A stretch of 64,000 nucleotides of DNA, taken from assembly GCF_014640255.1 (NCBI RefSeq), contig NZ_BMGP01000002.1, forward strand, positions 310,001 through 374,000. The letters are read 5' to 3'. Positions 45,372-57,643 of the stretch are shown here, piece by piece. Source of the stretch: Subtercola lobariae. GTDB lineage: Bacteria > Actinomycetota > Actinomycetes > Actinomycetales > Microbacteriaceae. The position numbers were made by a program, and so were the translations under genes. The notes below the pieces were generated by a model. That model had not been told where the DNA came from. It saw only the letters and a list, made by a program, of their open reading frames with translations, and searched no databases. Within the stretch, counting starts at the first letter, position 1, and each line of letters begins with the position of its first letter.

Positions 45372-47354
45372 TCAGTCGGTGATCGCCGCCGCGAACTGGG
45401 CGTTGTAGAGGTTCGCGTAGGCGCCCCCCGCGGCGAGCAGCGACTCGTGCGTGCCCTGCTCCACGATGTGCCCCGACTCCATCACGAGAATCAGGTGGGC
45501 ATCCCGAATCGTCGACAGACGGTGCGCGATCACGAAGCTCGTGCGATCTGCTCGCAGCGCCGACATCGCCCGCTGCACCAGAACCTCGGTGCGCGTGTCG
45601 ACCGATGACGTCGCCTCATCGAGAATCAGCACCGACGGCTTCGCCAAGAACGCCCGAGCGATGGTGATGAGTTGCTTCTCACCGGCCGAAACGTTGTCTG
45701 CCTCGTCGTTCAGCACCGTGTCGTAGCCGTCGGGCAGCGAGTGCACGAACCGGTCGACGTAGGTCGCCTGTGCCGCCGCGAGAATCTCTTCTTCGGTCGC
45801 AGACGGGTTTCCGTAGGCGATGTTGTCGTGAATCGTGCCGCCGAACAGCCAGGTGTCTTGCAGCACCATTCCGGTGCGGCTGCGCAGATCATCCCGAGTC
45901 ATCGTTGAAATGTCGGTTCCGTCGAGAGTGATGCGACCGCCGTCGAGCTCATAGAACCGCATGATCAGGTTGACCAGCGTGGTCTTGCCCGCCCCCGTCG
46001 GCCCCACGATCGCCACGGTCTGCCCCGGCAACGCGGTGAGCGAGAGGTTCTCGATGAGCGGCTTGTCGGGGCTGTAGCTGAACGACACGTTCTCGAAGAC
46101 CAGGCGGCCTTCGTCGTCGGCCGGAGTCGCGGCAGGCGATGGGTCGGGCGACTGGTCGTCGGCATCGAGCAGCTCGAAGACCCGCTCGGCCGAGGCCACG
46201 CCAGACTGCAGCACGTTCGCCATCGACCCCAGTTGCGTGAGCGGCTGCGTGAACTGCCGCGAGTACTGGATGAACGCCTGAACGTCTCCGAGACTGAGCG
46301 ACCCACTGGCGACCATCAGCCCGCCGACGACGGCGATGGCGACGTACACGAGGTTTCCGACGAACATCATGGCCGGCATGATGATGCCCGACACGAACTG
46401 CGCGCCGAAGCTGGCCGTGAAGAGTTCGTCGTTCTTCTGCCGAAACACCTCGTTGATCTCGCGGTGACGCCCGAAGACCTTCACCAGGGCATGCCCGGTG
46501 TAACTTTCTTCGATCTGCGCGTTGAGTGTTCCGGTGTGAGTCCACTGCGCCACGAAGAGCTTCTGCGAACGCCGGGCCACCACCGTGGTGATGACGAGCG
46601 TCAGCGGAATCGTGACGAGCGCAATGAGCGCCAAGAGCGGCGAGATGATGAACATCATCGTGATGACACCGATCACCGTGAGCAGTGACGTCATGATTTG
46701 CGAGAGCGACTGCTGCAGGCTCTGCGAGATGTTGTCGATGTCGTTCGTGACGCGGCTGAGCAGCTCACCGCGCGGCATGCGGTCGAAGTAGCCCAGCGGC
46801 AGCCGGTTGATCTTCTCTTCGACGTCTTCACGCAACCGGTACACCGTGCGCTGCACCACACCGTTGAGCAAGTACGACTGCATCCAGCTGAACACCGACG
46901 AGAACACGTAGATGGCCAGAACCACCAGCAGAATCATGCCGAGCTGGGTGAAGTCGATGCCCTGACCGGGGGTGAAGGTGACGCTCTTCAGCAGGTCTGC
47001 CTGTTGCGACTGCCCGGCTGCATCCAGCCCGGCGATCGCCTGCGCCTGTGTGGTTCCTGTCGGAAACTGCTTCGACAGGATGCCCGCGAAGATCACATTC
47101 GTGGCATTGCCAAGCATCTTCGGCCCCAACACCGACAACGTCACGCTCACCACGGCGAGCAGCGTCACCACCACAATCAGCATGCGCTCGGGGCGGAGTC
47201 GGCCGATCAGCCGCTTCGCACTCGGCCCGAAGGCCTTCGACTTCTCGGCCGGCATGCCTGCCCCGCCGAACGGGCCACCACCGCCAGGCCCGCGCCTCGC
47301 GGGCGGGCGCGGTACGGCCGGAGCCTTTTCAATGGGCTGCGCTTCGTCGCTCAT
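45372..47354 (-). CDS. ABC exporter half-transporter (complete ATPase site)
   Basis: A 660-residue membrane-ATPase fusion. A Gly/Pro-rich N-terminal stretch precedes six membrane segments, with a long loop near residues 90-130. The ATPase part shows Walker A VGPTGAGKTT, signature VSAGEKQ and Walker [13 protein letters not shown] with catalytic Glu. It overlaps the upstream partner by 4 bp and belongs to a tetR-ABC-ABC operon, the common layout of inducible heterodimeric multidrug exporters. Confidence 0.93.
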   Translation of the reverse strand: MSDEAQPIEKAPAVPRPPARRGPGGGGPFGGAGMPAEKSKAFGPSAKRLIGRLRPERMLIVVVTLLAVVSVTLSVLGPKMLGNATNVIFAGILSKQFPTGTTQAQAIAGLDAAGQSQQADLLKSVTFTPGQGIDFTQLGMILLVVLAIYVFSSVFSWMQSYLLNGVVQRTVYRLREDVEEKINRLPLGYFDRMPRGELLSRVTNDIDNISQSLQQSLSQIMTSLLTVIGVITMMFIISPLLALIALVTIPLTLVITTVVARRSQKLFVAQWTHTGTLNAQIEESYTGHALVKVFGRHREINEVFRQKNDELFTASFGAQFVSGIIMPAMMFVGNLVYVAIAVVGGLMVASGSLSLGDVQAFIQYSRQFTQPLTQLGSMANVLQSGVASAERVFELLDADDQSPDPSPAATPADDEGRLVFENVSFSYSPDKPLIENLSLTALPGQTVAIVGPTGAGKTTLVNLIMRFYELDGGRITLDGTDISTMTRDDLRSRTGMVLQDTWLFGGTIHDNIAYGNPSATEEEILAAAQATYVDRFVHSLPDGYDTVLNDEADNVSAGEKQLITIARAFLAKPSVLILDEATSSVDTRTEVLVQRAMSALRADRTSFVIAHRLSTIRDAHLILVMESGHIVEQGTHESLLAAGGAYANLYNAQFAAAITD

Positions 47355-49087
47355 GCTGCCTCCTCGGCTGTGAGCTGCGATTCCACGATCTCTCGGTAGG
47401 TTTCGCTTCTGTCGAGCAATTCACTGTGGGTGCCGCGATCGACGATGATTCCGTCTTCGAGCACGAGTATCTGGTCGGCGTCGATGATCGTCGATACGCG
47501 CTGGGCGACCACGATCATGGTTGCGCCCTGAACGTCACGCCTCAGAGCTCGCCTCAGCCGGGCATCCGTCGCCAGATCGAGAGCAGAGAAGGAGTCGTCG
47601 AACACGTAGATCTCGGGGCGTTTGACCAGCGCTCTGGCGATGGCCAGACGTTGCCGTTGACCGCCCGAGACGTTCGTGCCGCCTTGGGCGATGGGCGACT
47701 CGAGCCCGAGCTCCATCTCTGACACGAAGTCGCGGGCCTGCGCGGTCTCGAGAGCTGCCCAGAGCTGCTCGTCGGTCGCATCGGGCTTGCCGTAGCGCAG
47801 ATTGCTCGCGACGGTGCCCGAAAAGAGATAGGGCTTCTGCGGCACCAGACCGATGCGCCCCCAGAGCAGATCGGGGTCGAGATCGCGCACGTTGATGCCG
47901 TCGATGCGCACCTCGCCTTCGGTCGCGTCGAACAGGCGCGGCAGCAAGTTGACGAGTGACGTCTTGCCTGAACCGGTACTGCCGATGATGGCCGTGGTCT
48001 TGCCCGGCTCGGCTACGAAGGTCAGGTTGCGCAGCACGGGAAAGTCGGCACCCGGGTAGGCGAAGCTCGCATTGTCGAGCTCGATCAGCCCGTGCTCGCT
48101 CAGGTGCGTGACGGGCGCACTCGGCATGACCACCGACGAAGGCGTCTGCAGTACCTCGGTGATGCGGTCAGCGCAGACGGATGCCCGGGGAATCAGAATC
48201 GCCATGAACGTCGCCATCATCACGGCCATCAGAATCTGCACCAAATATGTCAGAAACGCCGTCAGCGTGCCGATCTGCATCGACCCGTCGTTGATGCGGA
48301 ACGCGCCGAACCAGAGCACGGCCACGCTCGACACATTCATCACCAAGAGCACGGTCGGAAACATCAGCGCGAAGAGCCGCCCGGCCCGCAGCGCGGTGTC
48401 GGTCACCTCGCGGTTGGCCACGGCGAACCGATCGGTCTCGATGCGCTCACGAACAAAAGCCCGAACGACGCGGATGCCCGTCAACTGCTCGCGCAACACC
48501 CCGTTCACCTTGTCGATGCGCTTCTGCATCAGGCGGAACAACGGCACCATGCGAACCACGATCAGCGCGAGCACAACCAGCAGCACCGGCACCGCGACCG
48601 CGATGATGCCCGAGAGCGGCACATCGAGCGAGAGCGCCATGATGATGCCGCCGATGGCCAGAATCGGCGCGCTGACAAGCAATGTGCAGGTCAGCAGCAC
48701 GAGCATCTGCACCTGCTGCACATCGTTCGTCGAGCGCGTGATCAGCGACGGAGCCCCGAACTGCGACACCTCGCGCTCAGAGAACTCGCCCACGTGAGTG
48801 AACACCGCGAGCCGCAGATCACGGCCGAGAGCCATGGCGAGCTTCGCGCCGAAGTACACCGCGATGATGGCGCACACCACCTGCGCGAGCGTGATCATCA
48901 GCATCAGCCCGCCGATGCTCAGAATGTAGCCGGTGTTGCCGGTGGCGACGCCGTTGTCGATGATGTCGGCGTTGAGAGTCGGCAGATAGAGCGAGGCGAT
49001 GGCCTGCGCCAGCTGGAAAACGACGACCCCCACAATGAGCCGCCAATGCGGCTTCACATAGGTGCCGATGAGGCGAAGGAGTTTCAT
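47351..49087 (-). CDS. ABC exporter half-transporter (degenerate Walker B)
   Basis: A 578-residue partner subunit with six membrane segments (residues about 15-310) and an ATPase domain: Walker A GSTGSGKTS, canonical signature [15 protein letters not shown], and Walker B IYVFDDSFSALD, where Asp replaces the catalytic Glu. It overlaps the TetR gene by 4 bp at its start and the next ABC gene by 4 bp at its end, so the three proteins are co-translated. Confidence 0.93.
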   Translation of the reverse strand: MKLLRLIGTYVKPHWRLIVGVVVFQLAQAIASLYLPTLNADIIDNGVATGNTGYILSIGGLMLMITLAQVVCAIIAVYFGAKLAMALGRDLRLAVFTHVGEFSEREVSQFGAPSLITRSTNDVQQVQMLVLLTCTLLVSAPILAIGGIIMALSLDVPLSGIIAVAVPVLLVVLALIVVRMVPLFRLMQKRIDKVNGVLREQLTGIRVVRAFVRERIETDRFAVANREVTDTALRAGRLFALMFPTVLLVMNVSSVAVLWFGAFRINDGSMQIGTLTAFLTYLVQILMAVMMATFMAILIPRASVCADRITEVLQTPSSVVMPSAPVTHLSEHGLIELDNASFAYPGADFPVLRNLTFVAEPGKTTAIIGSTGSGKTSLVNLLPRLFDATEGEVRIDGINVRDLDPDLLWGRIGLVPQKPYLFSGTVASNLRYGKPDATDEQLWAALETAQARDFVSEMELGLESPIAQGGTNVSGGQRQRLAIARALVKRPEIYVFDDSFSALDLATDARLRRALRRDVQGATMIVVAQRVSTIIDADQILVLEDGIIVDRGTHSELLDRSETYREIVESQLTAEEAA

Positions 49088-49680
49088 GCGTGGCCTTCTT
49101 TCATGATGCCGTGCAAAACGAAATCGGTGAGAGTGTCGGTGTCGATGGGCGAATCGCCGATGACGTGGGGCAGCGACGCCGAAAGCGCCACCATGCGAAC
49201 GAACTGCGAAATCCGCTCGCCTGTGAACCGGAGCTGTGCTTCTTCGCCGTCGAGCAGATCGACGACGCGCAGCACAAAGTCGCTATTGGCACTGTGTTGG
49301 GGTTTTTGTCCGGCCAGGCCCAGCGCGTTCATCAATTGAAATATCGTCACGAAACGATTGTGCATCAACTCGATGAGCCTCCGCACCTTCGCTTCGAGCG
49401 GCAGCGTGCGGTCGATCGCCCGCATGTCACGCCTGAACGGCTCCGGATCGAGGTGAGCCTGAACCGCCGCGTCGATCAGCTTCTCTTTGTCACCGAACGC
49501 CCTGAAGATGGTGCCCTCGGCGATTCCGGCCGCCGCGGCGATCTGCGCGCTGGTCACCTGACGCCCATGCTCCATGAGCAGCGGCGTCACAGCCGCGATG
49601 ATGGATGCCCGGCGATCCTCCACCGGCATGGGGCTGGCCCGCCCACTCTTCACCGCCGCCTGCGCCTCAGAAATCGCCAT
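49084..49680 (-). CDS. TetR-family transcriptional regulator
   Basis: A 198-residue repressor. The helix-turn-helix spans about residues 28-57 (RQVTSAQIAAAAGIAEGTIFRAFGDKEKL), followed by a divergent ligand-binding domain. ATG 49680 is chosen because the alternative at 49716 would place the start inside the operator palindrome. The gene heads the exporter operon and probably represses it through the palindrome at 49694-49713, releasing it when the exported compound binds. Confidence 0.93.
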   Translation of the reverse strand: MAISEAQAAVKSGRASPMPVEDRRASIIAAVTPLLMEHGRQVTSAQIAAAAGIAEGTIFRAFGDKEKLIDAAVQAHLDPEPFRRDMRAIDRTLPLEAKVRRLIELMHNRFVTIFQLMNALGLAGQKPQHSANSDFVLRVVDLLDGEEAQLRFTGERISQFVRMVALSASLPHVIGDSPIDTDTLTDFVLHGIMKEGHA

Positions 49681-49693
49681 GCCGACACTGTAA

Positions 49694-49713
49694 CTGAGTG
49701 AGCACTCACTCAG
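49694..49713. promoter_or_regulatory. TetR-type operator of the exporter operon
   Basis: CTGAGTGA-GCAC-TCACTCAG has perfect 8-bp inverted arms around a 4-base centre, 14 bp upstream of the tetR start. Sites of this TGAGTGA...TCACTCA form are common for TetR regulators that sit in front of their own exporter genes. Confidence 0.8.
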
Positions 49714-49802
49714 CAATAGGTGGAGATCTCCATTTCACTCACAAGCACCTTATTCGGCGGAATGAGGTGCTTCTGAGTCACATGGATTGGACGCGTGAGC
49801 GC

Positions 49803-51426
<1,624 letters not shown>

Positions 51427-51434
<8 letters not shown>

Positions 51435-51876
51435 GGGTTGCCTCCGCGGTTCGGGTTACAACGGCAGCCTCACGGCCAGCCAGGTACGCCCTGATCTCGC
51501 GCGCCGTGCGGCCCTCGAGAAAGAACGAAAGAAACGGAATGACGCCGCCGAGAGCCAGCAGCAAGAAGCGGTTGAAGCCCCACCGCATGCGAGACCAGAC
51601 CTGAAAGCACGAGAACAGGTACACCACGTAGAACCAGCCGTGCACGATGAGGATGCCCGTAGAAAGGTTCACACTGGTCACCGTGCCAACCGGCACGAAC
51701 GCCAAGAACCCTTGCGGGCCGCCCAGCTCGACCTCGACGCCGATGGGGGTGTACTTCAGAATCATCTCGAGGCACAGCAGCAGCAGCAAGGTTCCGGTGA
51801 TGATGGCGCAGACCTGGTAGAACTTCAGGGCCGAGCGAATGCGCGGAAAGTCCTTCTGTTTCGGCTCGAGGGGCAT
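51427..51876 (-). CDS. DUF3817 integral membrane protein
   Basis: A 149-residue membrane protein with three segments ([50 protein letters not shown]) and the conserved HGW...YLFSC...W arrangement of DUF3817, a family that often neighbours guaA in actinobacteria. Function unknown. Its last codons contain the ribosome-binding site of guaA and its stop overlaps the proposed guaA start. Confidence 0.85.
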
Positions 51877-51902
51877 GACGTTATTCTACCTTTCGCAATG
51901 GT

Positions 51903-52736
51903 TCAGCTCTTCGCAGAACCCGGGCCAGGGGCGGCATACGCCTCTTCGAGTTCGGCCTCTTCTGTTTCGCGCTCCCACTCGTCTTTCACCAGTCGGTACC
52001 AGAAGAAAATGGCCGCGAGCGCGAAGATGACCCATTCGATGGCGTAGAAGATGTTCAGCCAGTTGAGCTGTGTGGTGCGCTGCGGTACCGGCGAGTCGAT
52101 GGTCGTCAACCCGGCGATGGGCGTCTTTGCCACAACGTAGCCGCCGAACACAGTGTCGGTGTCGGAATAGTCTTTCCACGTGTTGATCTGCTCGGCCACC
52201 GACATGCCCGACGGCACGTAGGCCGACGAGGTCTTGCCCTGCGGGTCAGCCGGGCTCGTGCCGTCGGGGCCGACGTACCGGCCCACGAACGGTTCTGAGA
52301 CGAACGTCGACGTCGCGTTCAGCTGATCGACCACAGACTCGGCTTGCGAGAGAGTGGATGCCCAGCCGAGCGCCACCGCAGCGTTGGTCGACGACGCCGA
52401 GCCTTGGGCCACATCGAGCTGGAGCCGGCCGACCACCCAGTACCCCTCGACCCCGCCGTTCAACCGCGACGAGACGATGGAGAAATCGGGGGCCACGAGC
52501 GAGCCCGTCGCACTGACCATCTGCCCGTCTTGATCTTCATACGTCGGGCCGCCCGCCGTTGCGAGTTGGGTCAGCGGTTCGACGGTTTCGGTGGTGGCGC
52601 TCAGGCTCGGCCCGTTAGAGGTGACGGCGCGCGAGAGTTGCCACTGCCCGAGAGCCGCGAAGATAGCCGCGATGACAAGCGCGAGAATCAGCGCCCGAAT
52701 CCATTTCGGCCGCCGCATCACACTGAAGATGGTCAA
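51903..52736 (-). CDS. SURF1-family cytochrome oxidase biogenesis protein
   Basis: A 277-residue protein with one membrane segment near each end and an extracytoplasmic domain between, the SURF1 layout. LGQWQLSRA after the first segment and NWLNIFYAIEWVIFALAAIFFWYRLV in the second are typical. SURF1 assists assembly of the heme-copper cytochrome oxidase. The frame begins at TTG 52736, overlapping the antiporter stop; GTG 52721 or ATG 52718 is also possible and leaves the membrane segment intact. Confidence 0.85.
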   Translation of the reverse strand: MTIFSVMRRPKWIRALILALVIAAIFAALGQWQLSRAVTSNGPSLSATTETVEPLTQLATAGGPTYEDQDGQMVSATGSLVAPDFSIVSSRLNGGVEGYWVVGRLQLDVAQGSASSTNAAVALGWASTLSQAESVVDQLNATSTFVSEPFVGRYVGPDGTSPADPQGKTSSAYVPSGMSVAEQINTWKDYSDTDTVFGGYVVAKTPIAGLTTIDSPVPQRTTQLNWLNIFYAIEWVIFALAAIFFWYRLVKDEWERETEEAELEEAYAAPGPGSAKS

Positions 52737-54148
52737 TACTCGTCGTCTTTCGCACTGGCGTCGATCTGGTCGGACTGGCTGTTCGCCTGCTCCACAACCC
52801 GATCAACATACTCCTTGGTAGCTGGGTTCTCGCCGGGTTCGAGCCCCGCGGTAGCCGCTTCGACGAGCGCGATCTCTTCGGTGCGCATCGCATCACGCGG
52901 CCGTGCCCCATCTCGTGCAGCGGCAGCGCGCTTCTTTTTCTTCGTTCCGAGCAGAATTCCGCCGATTTTGTCTGAATTCGACGCGATAATCGGCCCTACA
53001 ACCGCCATCACCAGCACATAAAGCCCGGCGAACGACTGTATTCGGGGGTCGAGCCCCGCCGCGAGTGCCAGGGTCGCCAAGATGAGAGCAAACTCACCTC
53101 GGTTCTGCAGAATCACCGTGGCATTGATTCCCGCCTGCACCCCGAGCCCGTTGAGTTTCGCGACGAACTGGCCGGCGAGGATGTTCAGAACCATCGTCAT
53201 GACCACGGCGCCGAGCACCGGCCAGATGACCTCGGGAAAGGTCGCCGGGTTCAGCGCGAGCCCGAAGTTCAAGAAGAAGAAAGCGCCGAACACGTCACGC
53301 AACGGAATCGCGATGGTCTCGATCTTGTTGCGGTACCGGGTCGCACCCAGCACAAGGCCGATCAAGAACGCCCCGATCGCATCCGTCACACCGAGAATCT
53401 CGCCAATGCCACCGAACATGATGGCCAGGCCGAAGAACAGAATCGTGAACAGCTCGTCGTCTTTGGTTCGAAAGAATCGAGACACGACCCGGCCCCCGAA
53501 ACGGGCGACCGCGAACATCGTCACCAAGAACAAGAAGGCGATGCCGAGCTTCAGAATCACCGGCCAGATGGCAGTTTCGCCGCTCAACACGACCGAGACG
53601 ATGGCCAGGTAGATGGCGATGAAGATGTCTTCGACCACCGTCACACCCAGAATCATGGGTGTCTCGGGGTTGGCGAGGCGGTTCAGCTCGATCAGCAGCT
53701 TCGTCACGATAGCGCTCGACGACGTGGCCGTGATGCCCGCGATGATCAGCGCTTCACGGGTGCCCCAACCCACCATGAAGCCGAACGCGAACCCCGCGAT
53801 CATATTGATGGCGATGTACGAGCCGCCCGAAATGATCAGTTTGCCCGCGTTGGAGAAGAACTCGTCTTGATCGAACTCCAGCCCCAGGCTGAAGAGCAGC
53901 ATGATGAGCCCGAACACCGCGATGAGCGCAATGTACGAGTTGTTGTTGAAGTCGATGGGAAAGAGGTTGAAGTGCGGGCTCGCTAGAAGCCCGACCACCA
54001 TGTAGATGGGAATCGCCGGCAAGCCGATCATCTTGCCGAGTCGGCCTAGAACATAGGCGATGACGAAGAGGATGCCCAGAACAAGCAGGTCTGGGCCGAG
54101 GTGAACGACCCCGCCAGAATCAGTCGCGGCCGCAAGTGCGGTCAGCAT
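52733..54148 (-). CDS. CPA2-family cation/proton antiporter (KhtU-like)
   Basis: A 471-residue antiporter with about twelve membrane segments (GRLGKMIGLPAIPIYMVVGLLASPH, SLGLEFDQDEFF, GITATSSSAIVTKLL). No C-terminal RCK domain is fused to it; the short acidic tail ends at DDEY. With the TrkA-C protein encoded just upstream, this matches the KhtTU-type K+/H+ antiporter, which exports potassium under alkaline or electrophile stress. Confidence 0.9.
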   Translation of the reverse strand: MLTALAAATDSGGVVHLGPDLLVLGILFVIAYVLGRLGKMIGLPAIPIYMVVGLLASPHFNLFPIDFNNNSYIALIAVFGLIMLLFSLGLEFDQDEFFSNAGKLIISGGSYIAINMIAGFAFGFMVGWGTREALIIAGITATSSSAIVTKLLIELNRLANPETPMILGVTVVEDIFIAIYLAIVSVVLSGETAIWPVILKLGIAFLFLVTMFAVARFGGRVVSRFFRTKDDELFTILFFGLAIMFGGIGEILGVTDAIGAFLIGLVLGATRYRNKIETIAIPLRDVFGAFFFLNFGLALNPATFPEVIWPVLGAVVMTMVLNILAGQFVAKLNGLGVQAGINATVILQNRGEFALILATLALAAGLDPRIQSFAGLYVLVMAVVGPIIASNSDKIGGILLGTKKKKRAAAARDGARPRDAMRTEEIALVEAATAGLEPGENPATKEYVDRVVEQANSQSDQIDASAKDDEY

Positions 54149-54151
54149 CGC

Positions 54152-54682
54152 CTACCCCCCGGGTGGCGCGTCGACAGCGCTCTTGGTCTTGTAGTGGCCG
54201 GTGCGAAAGAAGTTGAACACTTTCGCCACCTTTTCGGGTGAACCGGCGACCACGAGCGTGTCACCGGGAAAGACCTTGAAGTCTGAGGCCGGGGCCGGGT
54301 TGGCCGATTCGCCGCGCACGACGGCGACCACAGTGACACCCACGACTCCGCGGTCAGCCGGGTCGCCGAGTTCTTGACCGGCGATGTGGTCTTCATAGTC
54401 GACCGTGAACCAGTCGATGCTGAGCCCGGGAATCTGGTCGAGTGCGGTCAGCGACTCGGTGATCTGCGTGCCGCCGAGCAGTTCGGCGAGAGTGCGGGCC
54501 TCGTCTTCGCTGAGCCTCAGCGATACCTTGTTCGATTCGGCACCGTCTTCTTCATCGGCGAACGTGATGAGGTCGCTGTGGCCCGAGCGATGAGCGATGA
54601 CGCCGACCTTGCCGCCATCGTCTGTCACAAAGGTGTGCAACACACCCACCCCGGGCAGTTTGACCCGTCGTACATCAACCAT
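54152..54682 (-). CDS. TrkA-C domain regulatory subunit (KhtT-like)
   Basis: A 176-residue cytoplasmic protein. The N-terminal half begins VDVRRVKLPGVGVLHTF and contains GKVGVIAHRSG; the C-terminal RCK_C/TrkA-C domain (VTVVAVVRG, then FPGDTLVVAGSPEKVAKVFNFF) would bind a nucleotide. It lies 3 bp before the antiporter gene and is thus the gating partner of that transporter. Confidence 0.9.
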   Translation of the reverse strand: MVDVRRVKLPGVGVLHTFVTDDGGKVGVIAHRSGHSDLITFADEEDGAESNKVSLRLSEDEARTLAELLGGTQITESLTALDQIPGLSIDWFTVDYEDHIAGQELGDPADRGVVGVTVVAVVRGESANPAPASDFKVFPGDTLVVAGSPEKVAKVFNFFRTGHYKTKSAVDAPPGG

Positions 54683-54808
54683 GACTGATCTCCCTGACTG
54701 TGCTCATACCGATTGTGCTCATGCGTGATTTTCTGCCCTTCTATTCTACCTGAGGGCTTTCACACACCACCCGGCTGATGATCAGCCGGAACAGCTATCG
54801 AACAGCAA

Positions 54809-55933
54809 CTAGCGCGAAGCGTACGGCGCCACAACGACCTCGATGCGCTGAAACTCTTTGAGGTCGCTGTAGCCGGTGGTCGCCATCGAGCGTCGCAGCG
54901 CTCCGATGAGATTCGCGGTGCCGTCGGCCACGGGTGACGGGCCGAAGAGAATCTGCTCGAGCGGCGCAACAGCACCCACGTGAACGCGGTTGCCGCGAGG
55001 CAGTTGGGAGTGGTGTGCTTCGGGGCCCCAGTGGTAACCGCCACCCGGAGCATCCGTCGCCCGGGCCAGCGCAGTGCCGAGCATCACGGCATCGGCGCCA
55101 ACCGAGATGGCCTTGACGATGTCGCCCGAGGTGCCGAGGCCCCCGTCGGCGATGACGTGCACGTAGCGGCCGCCCGACTCGTCGAGGTAGTCACGGCGGG
55201 CTCCGGCGACGTCTGCCACCGCGGTGGCCATGGGCGCGTGGATGCCCAGGGTGGCGCGCGTGGTCGAAGCCGCACCCCCGCCGAAGCCCACAAGCACCCC
55301 GGCAGCACCGGTTCGCATCAAGTGCAGCGCCGCGGTATACGTGGCAGCCCCGCCCACGATGACGGGAACGTCGAGTTCGTAGATGAACTTCTTGAGGTTC
55401 AGCGGCTCGACGGTCTTCGACACGTGTTCAGCTGAAACGGTGGTGCCGCGAATGAAGAACAGGTCGACGCCGGCGGCGACCACTGTTTCATACAGCTCTT
55501 GGGTGCGCTGGGGTGAGAGCGCGCCGGCGACGGTGACACCGGATGCCCGAATCTCTGCCAGGCGTGCGGTCACCAGCTCGGGCTTGATGGGCTCGGCGTA
55601 GATCTGCTGCATGCGAACCGTCGCGCTTTCGGCCGGCAGCTGCTGAATCTCGGTGAGCAGGGGCTCGGGGTCTTCGTATCTGGTCCAGAGGCCCTCGAGG
55701 TCGAGCACGCCGAGGCCGCCGTGGCGACCCATGGCGATGGCGGTTGCGGGCGAGACCACCGAGTCCATCGGGGCGGCGAGCACCGGAATCTGAAACTGGT
55801 AGGCGTCGATCGCCCAGCTCACCGACACGTCTTGGGGGTCACGCGTTCGCCGAGACGGAACCACTGCGATGTCGTCGAACGCGTAAACCCTACGGCCTCG
55901 TTTCGAGCGGCCGATTTCTCTTTCCATACTCAC
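54809..55933 (-). CDS. GuaB3-family IMP dehydrogenase-related protein
   Basis: A 374-residue TIM-barrel paralogue of IMP dehydrogenase. It lacks the CBS pair, and at the catalytic loop where GuaB has Cys it reads FFIRGTTVSAEH, with Thr. Phosphate and base-binding segments remain (IADGGLGTSGDIVKA, GADAVMLGTALA). These are features of the GuaB3 subfamily found in actinobacteria and cyanobacteria, whose reaction (IMP dehydrogenase or GMP reductase-like) I cannot decide. It follows guaB by 37 bp on the same strand. Confidence 0.92.
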   Translation of the reverse strand: MSMEREIGRSKRGRRVYAFDDIAVVPSRRTRDPQDVSVSWAIDAYQFQIPVLAAPMDSVVSPATAIAMGRHGGLGVLDLEGLWTRYEDPEPLLTEIQQLPAESATVRMQQIYAEPIKPELVTARLAEIRASGVTVAGALSPQRTQELYETVVAAGVDLFFIRGTTVSAEHVSKTVEPLNLKKFIYELDVPVIVGGAATYTAALHLMRTGAAGVLVGFGGGAASTTRATLGIHAPMATAVADVAGARRDYLDESGGRYVHVIADGGLGTSGDIVKAISVGADAVMLGTALARATDAPGGGYHWGPEAHHSQLPRGNRVHVGAVAPLEQILFGPSPVADGTANLIGALRRSMATTGYSDLKEFQRIEVVVAPYASR

Positions 55934-55970
55934 CCGCCAATACTACCGGCGGGCGAGTGACACTCGATTT

Positions 55971-57497
<1,527 letters not shown>

Positions 57498-57643
57498 TTA
57501 ACTACCGTGACAATTCTAACGGCGTGAACCGGCCTCATATTCCGTAGCCGTCTGAAACACGACCGTCACAAACGCCTTATAACGTAAGCTCACTTGCAAC
57601 TCGAAGCACCCAACGTTGTGTGCTCGCTCCCGGAGGTTATGAC

